Positions 9,091 to 18,884 of a stretch of 64,000 nucleotides of DNA are shown here, piece by piece. Both the position numbers and the translations under genes were made by a program. Below the pieces are notes generated by a model. The model did no database searches and was not told the origin of the DNA. It was given only the letters and a program-made list of their open reading frames with translations. The DNA comes from DASQPR01 sp963797605 (GTDB lineage: Bacteria > Actinomycetota > Actinomycetes > Mycobacteriales > Micromonosporaceae). The number at the start of each line of letters is the position of its first letter. Positions within the stretch are counted from its first letter, which is position 1. The stretch is taken from NCBI GenBank assembly GCA_963797605.1, contig CAWCPX010000008.1, positions 186,001 through 250,000 on the forward strand, given 5' to 3'.

Positions 9091-10042
9091 TCACGGGCAG
9101 CGAACAACCTGCCCGGCGTAGGTGAGGCCGCCGCCGAAGCCGAAGAGCAGGACCGGTGCGCCCGAGGGCACCTCCCGCCGTTCCAGCAGCTTCGACAGGG
9201 CCAGCGGGATGCTGGCGGCGGAGGTGTTGCCGGACTCGACGATGTCCTTGGCGACCACCGCGTACTCGCCGAGCCGAGCTTGCGGGCGAGCGGCTCGATG
9301 ATGCGCAGGTTGGCCTGGTGCGGCACGAACGCGCCGAGGTCCTCGGGTCGACACCGGCGCGCTCGCAGGCCTCGCAGCGCGAGCGTCGGCAGCGCGAACG
9401 TGGCCCAGCGGAAGACGGCCTGGCCCGCCTGCTGGATGTACGGGCGCCAGCCCTCGATCTGGATCGCGTCGTTGCGTCTCCGGGAGCGGAGCCCCACACG
9501 CACCGGGCTGATGCCGGGCTCCTCGTCGTCGGCGCAGGCGGTGACGATCGCGGCGCCCGCGCCGTCGCCGAAGATGACGGCGGTCGAGCGGTCGGTCCAG
9601 TCGGTGAAGTCGGAGAGCTTCTCGGCACCGATCACGATGACGTTGCGCGCGGCGCCGGCCCGGATCGCGTGGTCGGCGCTGGCCAGCGCGTAGCAGAAGC
9701 CGGAGCACGCGGTGTTGAGGTCGTACGCGCCCGGCGCCGCGATGCCGAGCTTGGCGGCGACGCGGGTGGCGACGTTCGGGCAGCGGTCGACGGAGGAGCA
9801 GGTCGCCACGATCACGAGGTCGATGTCGGCGGCGGTGAGCCCGGAGTTGGCCAGCGCCTTGCCGGCCGCGGCGGCGGCCATGTCGGCGACCGTCTCGTTG
9901 TCGGCGATGCGGCGGGTCGGCGATGCCGACCCGGTCGCGGATCCACGCGTCGTTCGTGTCGACCATCTGCGCGAGGTCGTCATTGGTGAGCACCCGGGAC
10001 GGGCTGGTAGTGCCCCATCGCGAGGATCTTGGACCCGGTCAT
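9091..10042 (-). CDS. fabH: Beta-ketoacyl-ACP synthase III (three frame breaks)
   Basis: FabH starts chain synthesis by condensing an acyl-CoA with malonyl-ACP. The three catalytic residues are visible: Cys in DLNTACSGFCYAL, His in VPHQANLRIIEPL and Asn in ESGNTSAASIPLAL. The N-terminus MTGSKILAMGHYQP at the ATG of 10042 is followed by an extra base near 10005; further breaks lie near 9925 and 9275. Corrected length is about 317 residues, normal for the family. The start overlaps the fabD stop (ATGA), and the C-terminal GFGGGLTYAGQVV is typical. Branched versus straight primer preference cannot be read from this. Confidence 0.88.
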
Positions 10043-11286
10043 GATGTCGGCCTTTCGATTGCGGCGGCGGGGGCGGCACTGGTCGAGCTCGCGAAACAGG
10101 CAGCGAGTCGGCACAGCCGCCCGCTAACAGCTCCGATGCGGGCGAGCGGCTGGCCCGGCGCGACCGGGTCGTCGTGGTGGGCGAGCCATTCGGTGAGCAC
10201 GCCGGATGCGTGCGCGGCCACCTCGATGGGCCCTGACGGGTGACGACGTGCCCGATGATCATGCCGGCGTGTACGTCCGCGCCCTCTTCCAGGCCTTCGA
10301 GCGGCTGGAAGTTGCCGGCGGAGGCGGAGACGACGACCTGGAAGTGCGGCGTCGGCTCGTGCGTCGGGCGACGAGCCGTGGCGTTCGATCAGGTCGCGGG
10401 CGGCGGCCAGGTCGTCGGGCGTGTTCAGTGTGACGATCTCGATGCCCTTGAGCGCCCGCTTGGCCAGCCCGGCGAGGGTGCCGGCCGGCGGCAACTCGAT
10501 GATCGCGGTGACGCCGAGGTCGGCCAGCGTGGCCATGCAGAGGTCCCAGCGCACCGGCGCGGTGACCTGCCGGACCAGGCGCTCCAGCACCTCGTGGCCG
10601 CTGTCGACGGCCGTGCCGTCGAGGTTGGAGAGCAGGATCTTGGTCGCGTCGCCGGGCGTGATGCCGGCGGCGACGACCGCGAGCGCGGCCTCGGCCGGGG
10701 CCATGTACGGCGGTGTGGAACGCGCCGGCGACCTGGCAGCGGGATCACGCGGGCGCTAGCCGGCGGCTCGGCGGCGAACTTCTCCAGCCCGTCGAGCGAA
10801 CCGGCGGCCACGATCTGGCCGGCGCCGTTGCGGTTGGCCGGGGTCAGGCCGGCGCGCTTCGATCGCGGCGAGCACCTCGTCCTCGGTCGCCACCGAGCAC
10901 GGCGGTCATGCCGGTCGGCTCGATCGCGCAGGCGGCGGCCATGTCCCGGCCACGTACCGCGGCGAGGGTCACCGCGGCTTCCGGGGTCAGCACGCCGGCG
11001 AGCGCGGCGGCGCCGAGCTCGCCGACGCTGTGGCCGGCGACCACGGCGCGACGTCGCCCAGCGGCAGGTGCTCGGCGGCGAGCAGCGCGGCGGCGACCAG
11101 CAGCGGCTGCGTGACGGCGGTGTCCTTGATCTCGTCGGCGTCCGCGTCGGTGCCGAGGTGCACCAGGTCGAGCCCGGCGAGCGCGGACCACCAGCGCAGT
11201 CGGGCCTCGGCGCCGGGTAGGGCGAGCCAGGGGGTGAGGAAGCCGGGTTTTTGGGAACCCTGGCCGGGAGCGAGGACGGCGAGCAC
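10039..11286 (-). CDS. fabD: Malonyl-CoA:ACP transacylase with C-terminal biotinyl/lipoyl-like extension (frame breaks)
   Basis: The N-terminus MLAVLAPGQGSQKPGFL and nucleophile motif AGHSVGELGAAA identify FabD, which loads malonyl groups on ACP. The core ends near IEIVTLNTPDDLAAARDLIE. About 90 further residues follow: FQVVVSASAGNFQPLEG, GADVHAGMIIGHVV and SGVLTEWLAHHDDPVAPGQ. This pattern resembles a biotinyl/lipoyl-like beta barrel, but the usual modified lysine is absent. At least four single-base breaks (for example near 11045, 10890, 10370 and 10225) interrupt it. The GTG at 11286 has GGAGA upstream. The extension's role is unknown; I recall similar tails on other actinobacterial FabD proteins, so it may be a lineage trait. 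Confidence 0.85.
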
Positions 11287-11424
11287 GGTTATGACTCTCC
11301 GGCATGCGGGCGGTGGCGGAGGTACCGCCGGGCACCAAACCCGACCAAGTGTTTTGTAGGAATCCTACAAATGCTGAGGCGTACCACTGGCGTGTTCTGT
11401 CGCGTTGCAATGTCGCATTTCTTT

Positions 11425-12628
11425 CTAGCGGGATGGATCAAGGCGCCCGATCGCAAGCGCGACGCGCAATGCGAAGGCATCTCGCGGCGTCAACGGCGCG
11501 AAACCGGTGATCTCCCCGACGCGTTTGAGACGGTAGCGGACGGTGTTCGGATGCACGAACAGGGCCCGGGCCGCGCTCTCGAGCACCCCGCCTGCCGCGA
11601 AGAACGCGTCCAGCGTCTCCAGCAGTTCGCCGCCGGAACGCACGAGCGACGCCGTAGACCTCGTGGCGCAGGATCCGGCGCGCCTCCGCGTCGCCGGCGA
11701 GCGAACGCTCCGGCAGCAACTCCGCCGCGAGCACCGGTCGCGGCGCCGTCGGCCACGCGGGCGCCGCCCGATAACCCGGCCAGCGCGGCCCGGGCCGCCT
11801 GGGTGGCCTCGTCCAATGTGGGCACGCGACGGGCCGACCACCACCGGGCCGTCGCCGAACGAGGCCAGCATCTTCTCGGTCGCGTTCAGCGGATCGGTCG
11901 CGCCACCGAGCACCACGACGAGCCGATCGCCGTGCACGCCACCGATGATCTCGATGCCGAGCCGGCGGGCGGCGCGGAACACCGTGTGCACGACCGCCGC
12001 CGCCTCGCCTCCGGGCGACCGCCCGACGATCACCGCCACCGGCGTGGCATCCGACCAGCCCAACGCGGCCGCGCGGCTCGCGATGACGTCCGACTCCTCG
12101 CCCCGCAGCAGCGCGTCGACCAGCAGCGCCTGCAACCGCGCGTCCCAGAGTCCACGGGTCTCGGCCGCCCGCGCATAGACCCGAGCCGCCGCGAACGCGA
12201 CCTCGCGGGAGAACCGCAGGACCGCCTCGCGCAGCACCGCCTCCTGACCCGGTTCGGCCAGATGCGGCACCTGATCCTCGACCACATCGATCGTCACCTT
12301 GATCAACTGGACCGTGTGCTCCAGGTTGATCGACCGCGCCAGCGCACGCGGAGCCGCGTCGAAAACCTCGTCGGATACCTCCTGCGACTCGCCCTCGGCC
12401 AGGTTGTCCATCCGCCGCAGCCACTCGACAAGCGACCGCACACCCGCCTGAGCCACCAACGTCACCCAGGCGCGCTGATCCGGCCGGCACCTCCCGGAAC
12501 CAGGGCAGCACCTCGTCCATCCGGGCGACACTCGCGGTCGACAAGGCGCCCGCCGACCGCTCGATGCGGGTCAGCGTCGCGGCCAAGGCACCCGGCACCG
12601 CCCCGGGCACCGCGCCAGACGTCGTCAC
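11425..12628 (-). CDS. fasR: PucR-family transcriptional regulator, FasR-like (frame breaks)
   Basis: The C-terminus has the PucR helix-turn-helix LFVHPNTVRYRLKRVGEITG, preceded by ELLETLDAFFAAGGVLESAARA. The N-terminal half carries the GGDEF-like block common in this family (GIEIIGGVHGDRLVVVLGG). In streptomycetes a PucR-type protein, FasR, sits directly before fabD and activates the fab genes; position and family match. Three or more single-base breaks occur, near 12490, 11820 and 11660. The GTG start at 12628 overlaps the stop of the upstream pseudokinase (GTGA), so the two are probably translated together. A 138-base gap before fabD could hold its target site. Confidence 0.85.
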
Positions 12629-14148
12629 CAGACGACGACCGAAGCCACCCACCAGTGGCCGTCACGGAACGTCATCGTGATCTCCAATCGGTGCAGCGTC
12701 GAAGCGAGCGCGGGCACGTAGGGCAGCGACACGTAGGCGTACGCGTCATCGGTGCCACTCCCATTGTCGCTGGTCGCCGGGGTTTCGCGCACGGGCGTCG
12801 AGGTCCCATGCATTCCGACCGTCAGACCGGTGACCTCCAGCACCGTCGCGGAGCGCATCGCGGTGATCGCTTTCGGGGGCAGCAGCGTCGCGCGGTGAGC
12901 CACGAGATCGCCGCACGTGACCGGAGTCGTGCCGGGCGCCGTCGTGACGATCCGTGCGCCCCGCACCGCCTGGCAAGCACTCGCGTCACCCGCCGCCACC
13001 CGGTGCAGCCACGACTCACTCGCCTCACGCGCACCCGCCATCAACAGCAGCGTCTGCTGTGGCACCAGCGTGCCGCCTCCGGTCGGCCCGTTCGCCACGG
13101 CGTTCGAAGCCCGGCCGAGCAGCGAAAACGCGGTAACAGCGACGATCAAGAGCACGGCTGTCGCCGCGAAACCGACGACCATTTGCCGGGTACGTGCGCC
13201 GCGCCGCGCCCTGGCAACGACGCGACTTCCCGGTGCTGTCGCCCGCCCCGACGCCCGCCCATCGCCTTCGGACATCGCATCCACGCTGCTCGCGGCGAGG
13301 CGCCGAACCGTACGCGGAATCAGCGCTCGCAGATCGACTTTCGCGCCGTGGAATCCGACCGTCACCGGCCCGGCCACGCGCCGCAGTACATGGGCGAACT
13401 CCTCGGCGTTAGGCCGCTGGTCGGGGTCGGCGTCGAGCGCGGCCCGGATCGCCTTCACCCAATCGGGGGCGTCCGGTCCGGAGGGCAGCCGGGCCGCGTC
13501 CGCCCATGTGGTCGGGTCGCTCCAGGGCAACGCTCCGGCGATGGCGACGCACATCGTGGCGGCCAGCGCGAACACATCGGCCGCAGGCGACGAGATCTCG
13601 CTGCCCGCCGCGGCCGTGACCCGGTGCTCCGGTGCCGTGAACGCCCAGACGCCGAGCGGTCCCGACAGCGTCGGCGCGGTGGCACCGAAACCCGCGAGGC
13701 AAGCACCGTCGGGGGTGATCAGGATCGTCGCCGGGCTGACCGCCGCGTGCGCGATGCCGTAGGAATGCGCGGTGGCCAGGGCATCGGCGAGGACCGCACC
13801 GAGACCGCGTACATCGTCGACGTCGAGTTGCCCATCGAGCCGCAGCCGGTCCGCGAGCGAACTGCCGACATAGGTGGCCAGGTAGGCCCGGCCGTCATCG
13901 GTGTGACCGAAGCCCGCGATCCGTGCGACGTGAGCGGTGCCGGCGATGCTTTCCAGCGCGCGGCACCAGGCGATGAACTCCTCGCGCTGCGACGGGTGGC
14001 CCGGATCGGTGGCGACGAGGATGACGCTCCGGCGCCGGTCACGGGTTGACGCCAGCCCTGCCGTCAGGGTTGCGTCTTCGTCCAACACGGCCCTGACGAC
14101 CAGGCCATCTACGGGGGAGACCAGGTGAGGTGGGTTCGCGTCCACCAC
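12625..14148 (-). CDS. Membrane-anchored protein pseudokinase
   Basis: The 507-residue protein has a protein-kinase-like lobe, one membrane segment (residues about 322-344, VVGFAATAVLLIVAVTAFSLL) and a 160-residue extracytoplasmic domain. The kinase fold is recognisable from LADALATAHSYGIAH, TAPEHR and DVFALAATMC. The catalytic residues are gone: the HRD motif reads HAA (residues 134-136), the DFG motif reads GFG (153-155), and no glycine-rich loop or VAIK lysine is seen. It is therefore a pseudokinase, probably a binding or signalling scaffold. It follows the acidic-tail protein by 44 bases and overlaps fasR by GTGA. The GTG at 14148 has no good ribosome site, so the start is uncertain. Confidence 0.8.
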   Translation of the reverse strand: MVDANPPHLVSPVDGLVVRAVLDEDATLTAGLASTRDRRRSVILVATDPGHPSQREEFIAWCRALESIAGTAHVARIAGFGHTDDGRAYLATYVGSSLADRLRLDGQLDVDDVRGLGAVLADALATAHSYGIAHAAVSPATILITPDGACLAGFGATAPTLSGPLGVWAFTAPEHRVTAAAGSEISSPAADVFALAATMCVAIAGALPWSDPTTWADAARLPSGPDAPDWVKAIRAALDADPDQRPNAEEFAHVLRRVAGPVTVGFHGAKVDLRALIPRTVRRLAASSVDAMSEGDGRASGRATAPGSRVVARARRGARTRQMVVGFAATAVLLIVAVTAFSLLGRASNAVANGPTGGGTLVPQQTLLLMAGAREASESWLHRVAAGDASACQAVRGARIVTTAPGTTPVTCGDLVAHRATLLPPKAITAMRSATVLEVTGLTVGMHGTSTPVRETPATSDNGSGTDDAYAYVSLPYVPALASTLHRLEITMTFRDGHWWVASVVVW

Positions 14149-14192
14149 GTAAGCACAACACAGCCGGACGTGGCCGGAATGCGGTGAAGCGG

Positions 14193-17132
14193 CTACTTGT
14201 CGCCTTTCGCCGGCCGCCCCTTGCGCGAGGCGTCTTCGGTAACCGCAGGTTCACGGGGTGTACGGGCGGAGGGGACGCGTCCGGTTTGTCGCTTCGGGGC
14301 GCGTCGCGTGCCAACCGCGTCCGGGCGTGTCGCGGGGACGTCGTCGGCAATGGTTTCGGCTTCGGGATCGGTTTGCGCGTCGGTGTCGGCCGGCGCATCG
14401 TCGGCCGGGGTACCTTCCGAGCTGGTACGGGCCGTCGGGACGATCCCCGGTCCGCCCGGCTTGTCGGGGCCGGCGAAATGCGTAGCGGATGTGGTCACGT
14501 CGACGTTGGGCTCTGGCTCGGTGTCGCTTTCGGTTTCGCTCTCGGCCTCGGCGTAGATACCGGCATGCGCGTCGGTGTCGATCCGAGGTGCCGGGATGTT
14601 CGCGCCGTCGATGATGACCGTGTCGGCGTTGATGCCGCTCGGCGTGATCGTGACAGTTTCACCGCTCGTGGCACCGTCACTGCTCGTGGCACCGTCACCG
14701 CTCGTGTCGGCGTGACTGCTCGTGTCGGTGTCACCGCTTGTGTCGGTGTCACTGCTCGTCGTCGCGTCGATGTCCTCGTGCGCGTCAGATTCAGTGTCGG
14801 CGTTGGTGTCAGCGTCGGTGTCTCTGCCGAGCTTGTTGTCACTGTCGACGTCTATGTTCTCGGTGACATGGGCAGTTTCGGCTTCGATCGCCTCGACGGC
14901 CGACGCTTCCTTGACGAGGGCTTCTTTGACGACGGCTTCCTCGACGACGGCCGTTTCGGTTACGGCCTCCTCGGCCACAACCTCGTCACCGACGGCTTCT
15001 TCGGCCACCGCGTGCTCGGAGACGGCGGTTTCAATCACGGCTTCGTCGGCGACGCTTTCCTCGGCCGGCGCATCCTCGACAACACCGTCGTTGTTGCCGA
15101 TCTCGTCAGCAGTGGCCCGGCTTTCATCAGCCGCAACCGTCGGTTGGTCTACGGGCTCGTGCGCTTCGACGACTCCGGGGGAGTCTTCAGGCTCGGCGGC
15201 CTCGACAGCCTCCGCTGAATCCACGGCCTCAGACGACTGGACGGCTTCAGACGAATCCACGGCCTCCGACGGCTCGACGGCCTCGGACGACTCGACGGCT
15301 TCGACGACTCCGAGGGAGTCTTCAGGCTCGGCGGCCTCGACAGCCTCCGCTGAATCCACGGCCTCGGACGACTCGACGGCTTCGGCTGGCTCGACGGTGC
15401 CCGGCGCGAGGCTTTGCGTGTCCGCCGTCGAGGTCAGGTCGGTCGTGGCGGACGGTGCGGCGAACACGGTGGTGGCCGTTGTCGCTTCCGGCACATCGTT
15501 CGCGTCGAGGACGTCTGTGTTGATCCGTTGTGTGCTCAGCGGATCGGCGGCCGTCTCGTCGGTGTCCGCCGCGTCCGTCGGGGCGTCGGCGGCCGTGCTG
15601 ACGTCGTCGTCCGGGCCGAGTTGGGCGGCGGTGATCTGCGCAGCCGCGATCCCGGCCGCCTGGATCTGGGCCGCCGTTATGCGCGGCGCCTCGATCCGCA
15701 CGGTCTCCGTCATCGCGGCCGCCTCGGCCAGCGGCACGGTGTCCATGAGTGAGACGGTCTCGCTATCCGTGCCGGTCGGCGCCTCGGTCTCCGGGCTCGA
15801 CGTGCCGAGCACGCTTTCCACGGCCTCGGACGCCGCCTTGATCTCGGCAGCTGTCACGGTCACGGTCGGCGCGTCGGCGGCGATGGCACTCTCGGTCGGC
15901 GCGACGATCCGGCTGGTCACCGCCGCCGAGTCGGAGGTCGTCAGACGCACGGTCTCCTCGGAGCCCGGCTGGGTCGACGTGGCTCCCGCACCGGCCGGCG
16001 TCGGCTTTGTAGGTGGCACGGCGGGCGGCACGGCAGGTGGCACGGCGGGCGAGCCGACACCGTTGCGACCGGTGCCGAATCGCCGGCTCAAACTCGCCAG
16101 ACGATCAGCGGCAGTCGGCTTCGGGGCGCCCTTCCCAGCCGCGCCCTTCCCAGCCGTGCCTTTCCCGGCCGGAGCCTTGCCCTTGGGCGCGGCTTTTCCG
16201 GAGACGAGTTTCGTGGTGACGGCCGTCGAGGGTGTCGGTGTGACCGGGCCGGCCGCGCCCGCGAGCTGAGGTCGCCTCGCCACAGGTGGGGCGGCCGGGC
16301 GCACGTTGCGGACATCGGGTGCGCGGCCGGACGACGTGCGCGCGGTGTCGAGCCGGACCAACGCGGCCGGGAGTGCACGGCGACGATCGAGCTTGCGGAC
16401 CATGAGCGCGACCAGGCCGAGCGTGATCAGCACGATCGCGGCGGCGCCGCCGGCCAGCAGCAACGCCTCGCGCGACTGCCGGAAGACCTGGCCGAGTGAG
16501 TCGCCCTTCGTGGCCGGTTTCGTGGCGGCCGGTGCCACCGAATCGCCGGACGCGAGGATCTGCTGGTTCGGCAACGTGACTCCGGCCGACGTCAGTGCGG
16601 CGCCGATCGTCACCGGGGCGAAGAACCAGCCCTGCGGGGTGTGGTTCTGGGCCGGGCGGTGGGCGCGGGCGCCGCCGGGGCACTCCGGATAGAGCGTGTA
16701 CGTCGCCGTCGCCACGCCGCCGGTCAGCAGCGTCACCTGGTAAGCCGGACCGTAGCTGGGAAGCGTCTTCATGACGTTCGGCGTCAGCGTGTTCATCCAC
16801 GTGACCTGGCCGAGCATCGAGGTGTACAACGCCGCTTGTGTGTCTGATCGGATGGTGATCGCATTGGCGACCCCGGGCCCGGTGATCGTGATCGTCTTCT
16901 GGATCGGTTTCGGTGGCGCCTTCGGTGTCGCCTTGACCGTCGGTTTCGCCGACGGTTTCACCTTCTGAAGGACCGTCGTGGTGCCGCCGGTGGTCTTCGC
17001 GGAGGCGGCAAAGCTGGCCGTTGCGCCGCTCAGCCCGATGACCGCGACGCAGGCCACGATCACCGCCGCCCGACGGAACGCGGTGGCGATGGGCCTGCCG
17101 GCAGGGGAAGCGTTCGCTCGCGGGGTCGTCAC
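14193..17132 (-). CDS. Single-pass membrane protein with a ~730-residue acidic repetitive tail
   Basis: From the GTG at 17132 (AGGAG five bases before it) the protein has 979 residues. Residues 22-43 form a signal peptide ending ASFAASA. About 175 extracytoplasmic residues follow, with a Lys/Pro-rich linker and a small domain (TITITGPGVANAITIRSD). A membrane helix at about 223-245 is followed by the positive stop RKLDRRR, placing the remainder in the cytoplasm. That tail is Pro/Ala/Lys-rich at first (AVPPAVPPAVPP), then strongly acidic and repetitive (SSEAVDSAEAVEAAEPEDS) and ends in a basic patch. It looks intrinsically disordered. No enzymatic motif is seen. It is the first gene of the run leading through the pseudokinase to fasR. 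Confidence 0.75.
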   Translation of the reverse strand: MTTPRANASPAGRPIATAFRRAAVIVACVAVIGLSGATASFAASAKTTGGTTTVLQKVKPSAKPTVKATPKAPPKPIQKTITITGPGVANAITIRSDTQAALYTSMLGQVTWMNTLTPNVMKTLPSYGPAYQVTLLTGGVATATYTLYPECPGGARAHRPAQNHTPQGWFFAPVTIGAALTSAGVTLPNQQILASGDSVAPAATKPATKGDSLGQVFRQSREALLLAGGAAAIVLITLGLVALMVRKLDRRRALPAALVRLDTARTSSGRAPDVRNVRPAAPPVARRPQLAGAAGPVTPTPSTAVTTKLVSGKAAPKGKAPAGKGTAGKGAAGKGAPKPTAADRLASLSRRFGTGRNGVGSPAVPPAVPPAVPPTKPTPAGAGATSTQPGSEETVRLTTSDSAAVTSRIVAPTESAIAADAPTVTVTAAEIKAASEAVESVLGTSSPETEAPTGTDSETVSLMDTVPLAEAAAMTETVRIEAPRITAAQIQAAGIAAAQITAAQLGPDDDVSTAADAPTDAADTDETAADPLSTQRINTDVLDANDVPEATTATTVFAAPSATTDLTSTADTQSLAPGTVEPAEAVESSEAVDSAEAVEAAEPEDSLGVVEAVESSEAVEPSEAVDSSEAVQSSEAVDSAEAVEAAEPEDSPGVVEAHEPVDQPTVAADESRATADEIGNNDGVVEDAPAEESVADEAVIETAVSEHAVAEEAVGDEVVAEEAVTETAVVEEAVVKEALVKEASAVEAIEAETAHVTENIDVDSDNKLGRDTDADTNADTESDAHEDIDATTSSDTDTSGDTDTSSHADTSGDGATSSDGATSGETVTITPSGINADTVIIDGANIPAPRIDTDAHAGIYAEAESETESDTEPEPNVDVTTSATHFAGPDKPGGPGIVPTARTSSEGTPADDAPADTDAQTDPEAETIADDVPATRPDAVGTRRAPKRQTGRVPSARTPREPAVTEDASRKGRPAKGDK
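15161..15370. repeat. 135-bp-spaced direct repeat inside the acidic-tail gene
   Basis: About 70 bases near 15163-15235 recur almost unchanged near 15298-15370, exactly 135 bases (45 codons) apart. The unit encodes the Glu/Ala/Val/Ser tail motif. Shorter SSEAVD-type units fill the space between the copies. The in-frame spacing suggests growth by slippage or unequal exchange. Confidence 0.8.
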
Positions 17133-17298
17133 GGAAACTCCTGGCGCTGAGGGGGAGCGCGGCGGCCGGTGGTGAACCGGCCAGCGATGCGGCACAACGG
17201 GAAGATCAAAACACTACGGACAGCCGAGGTGTTTCGGAAAGCTGGTCGTGTCAGACAGTCAACACGATGTCCGCTATCCCTGGGGGGTCACGGGGTCA

Positions 17299-18717
17299 TC
17301 AAAGCGAGCGCGAGATGCGTTCCCGTGCGGCCGCGATCCGGTCGAGCGTGCGGTCTCGGCCGAGCAACTCCAGCGACTCGAACAGAGGCAATCCGATGGT
17401 GCGGCCGGTCACGGCCACCCGGATCGGAGCCTGCGCCTTCCCGAGCTTGAGGCCCCGCGCCGCGCCGATTTCCTCGACCGTCGCCTTCAGCGTCTCCGCG
17501 TCCCAGTTGAAGAGCCCGGAGAACCCGGCGTGCGTCGCGGCGAGCATGTCATCGGCGCCACCGGTCATCGTCTTGGCCCACGCGGCCTCGTCGAAGTCGG
17601 GCGTCTCCAGGAACATGAAGTCGACGTTCGGCACGATCTCGGCGAGCAGCGCGACCCGCGTCTGCGCGAGCGGTGCGACCGCGGCGAACACCTTCGGATC
17701 GAACGCTTCGGCCGGCCAGGGTGGCACCGGAATGGTCTCGGTGCCGATCAGCCACGGCTGGCAGGCCTTGACGAACTCGTGCGGCGACAGCGCGCGAATG
17801 TAATCGCCGTTGAAGGCCCGCAACTTCTTCTCGTCGAAGAACGCCGACGAGAGATTGACGTCCTCCAGCCGGTACTCCTCCTCGATGACCGACCACGGCA
17901 CGATCTCGCGGTCGCCGCTGGGCGCCCAACCCAGAAGCATCAGGTAGTTACGCATCGCGTCGGCGAGATAACCCTCGTCGCGAAACTGCTCGAGCGAGAC
18001 TTTGTCGCGTCGCTTCGACAGTTTCTGCCGCTTCTCGTTGACGACCACGGGCACGTGCGCCCAGATCGGCGGCGTCGCGTCGAGTGCCTCCCACAGCAAC
18101 TGCTGTTTCGGCGTGTTCGGCAGGTGCTCCTCGGCTCGAATCACGTGCGTGATGCCCATCGACATGTCATCGACGGTGTTCGCGAGAAGGAACGTCGGCG
18201 AACCGTCGCCGCGCGCGATGATGAAGTCTTCGAGCAGCGCGTTCTCGAAGGTCGGCTCGCCGCGGATCAGGTCGACGACCTTCGTGACGCCCTCGTCGGG
18301 GGTGCGGAAACGCAGCGCGTGGCCGTCGCCGGGGGGCAGGCCCCGGTCGCGATGGTAGCCGTCGTAGCCCGAGTATTTATTGCCCGTGCGCTCCTGGATC
18401 TGCTCGCGGGTGCAATCGCAGTAGTAGGCTCGGCCGGCTTCGTAGAGCCGAGTGGCCGCGGCTTTCTGCGCGTCGGCGTAGGAAGACTGGAAATGCGGCC
18501 CTTCGTAGGTCCCGCGGGAAATGCCGATCCAATCGAGCGCTGAGAGGATTCCCTCGGTCCACTCGGGGCGATTGCGGGCCGCGTCGGTGTCTTCAATGCG
18601 CAGCACGAACACCCCATCGTGCTGCTTGGCGAACAGCCAGTTCTGCAGCGCGGATCGGGCACCGCCGACGTGGAACAATCCAGTCGGAGAAGGGGCAAAT
18701 CTCACTCGTACGGTCAC
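17299..18717 (-). CDS. gltX: Glutamyl-tRNA synthetase
   Basis: A class I synthetase of 472 residues that charges tRNA-Glu in the cytoplasm. The HIGH signature appears as HVGG (residues 16-19, in APSPTGLFHVGGARSAL) and the KMSKS signature as KLSKRRDK near residue 230. DTDAARNRPEWTEGIL and the anticodon-binding C-terminal half are intact. The GTG start at 18717 has only a weak ribosome site (GGGTAG). The frame is clean throughout. Many actinobacterial enzymes also charge tRNA-Gln, but that cannot be read from this sequence. The gene is read alone and divergently from the L,D-transpeptidase. Confidence 0.95.
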   Translation of the reverse strand: MTVRVRFAPSPTGLFHVGGARSALQNWLFAKQHDGVFVLRIEDTDAARNRPEWTEGILSALDWIGISRGTYEGPHFQSSYADAQKAAATRLYEAGRAYYCDCTREQIQERTGNKYSGYDGYHRDRGLPPGDGHALRFRTPDEGVTKVVDLIRGEPTFENALLEDFIIARGDGSPTFLLANTVDDMSMGITHVIRAEEHLPNTPKQQLLWEALDATPPIWAHVPVVVNEKRQKLSKRRDKVSLEQFRDEGYLADAMRNYLMLLGWAPSGDREIVPWSVIEEEYRLEDVNLSSAFFDEKKLRAFNGDYIRALSPHEFVKACQPWLIGTETIPVPPWPAEAFDPKVFAAVAPLAQTRVALLAEIVPNVDFMFLETPDFDEAAWAKTMTGGADDMLAATHAGFSGLFNWDAETLKATVEEIGAARGLKLGKAQAPIRVAVTGRTIGLPLFESLELLGRDRTLDRIAAARERISRSL

Positions 18718-18884
18718 GACATCTACCCTACGGCCGCACCGGCCCGCCGAGGCAAGCGGGTTTCGTCTTCAGGCCCTGGTGGCATTGAGGGTGCATGCTG
18801 ACTGTGCGAGAGTGCGCGACATAGCCTTGATGAGTACTCTTCACACACACATCTCCCGATCCCCCCGGTTGAGCGAGGCTTTCC

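Noticed and set aside
11251..14049. A very long rightward open frame (over 900 codons) opposite fabD, fasR and the pseudokinase
   Set aside because: It is Arg/Pro/His-rich, has no domain or ribosome site and runs antisense to recognisable genes; GC-rich DNA often gives such frames.
14130..15218. Rightward Gly/Val/Arg-rich open frames opposite the acidic-tail gene, and leftward-looking SVSAS-type repeats
   Set aside because: They are mirror images of the acidic repeat; the minus-strand frame has the signal peptide, membrane helix and ribosome site.
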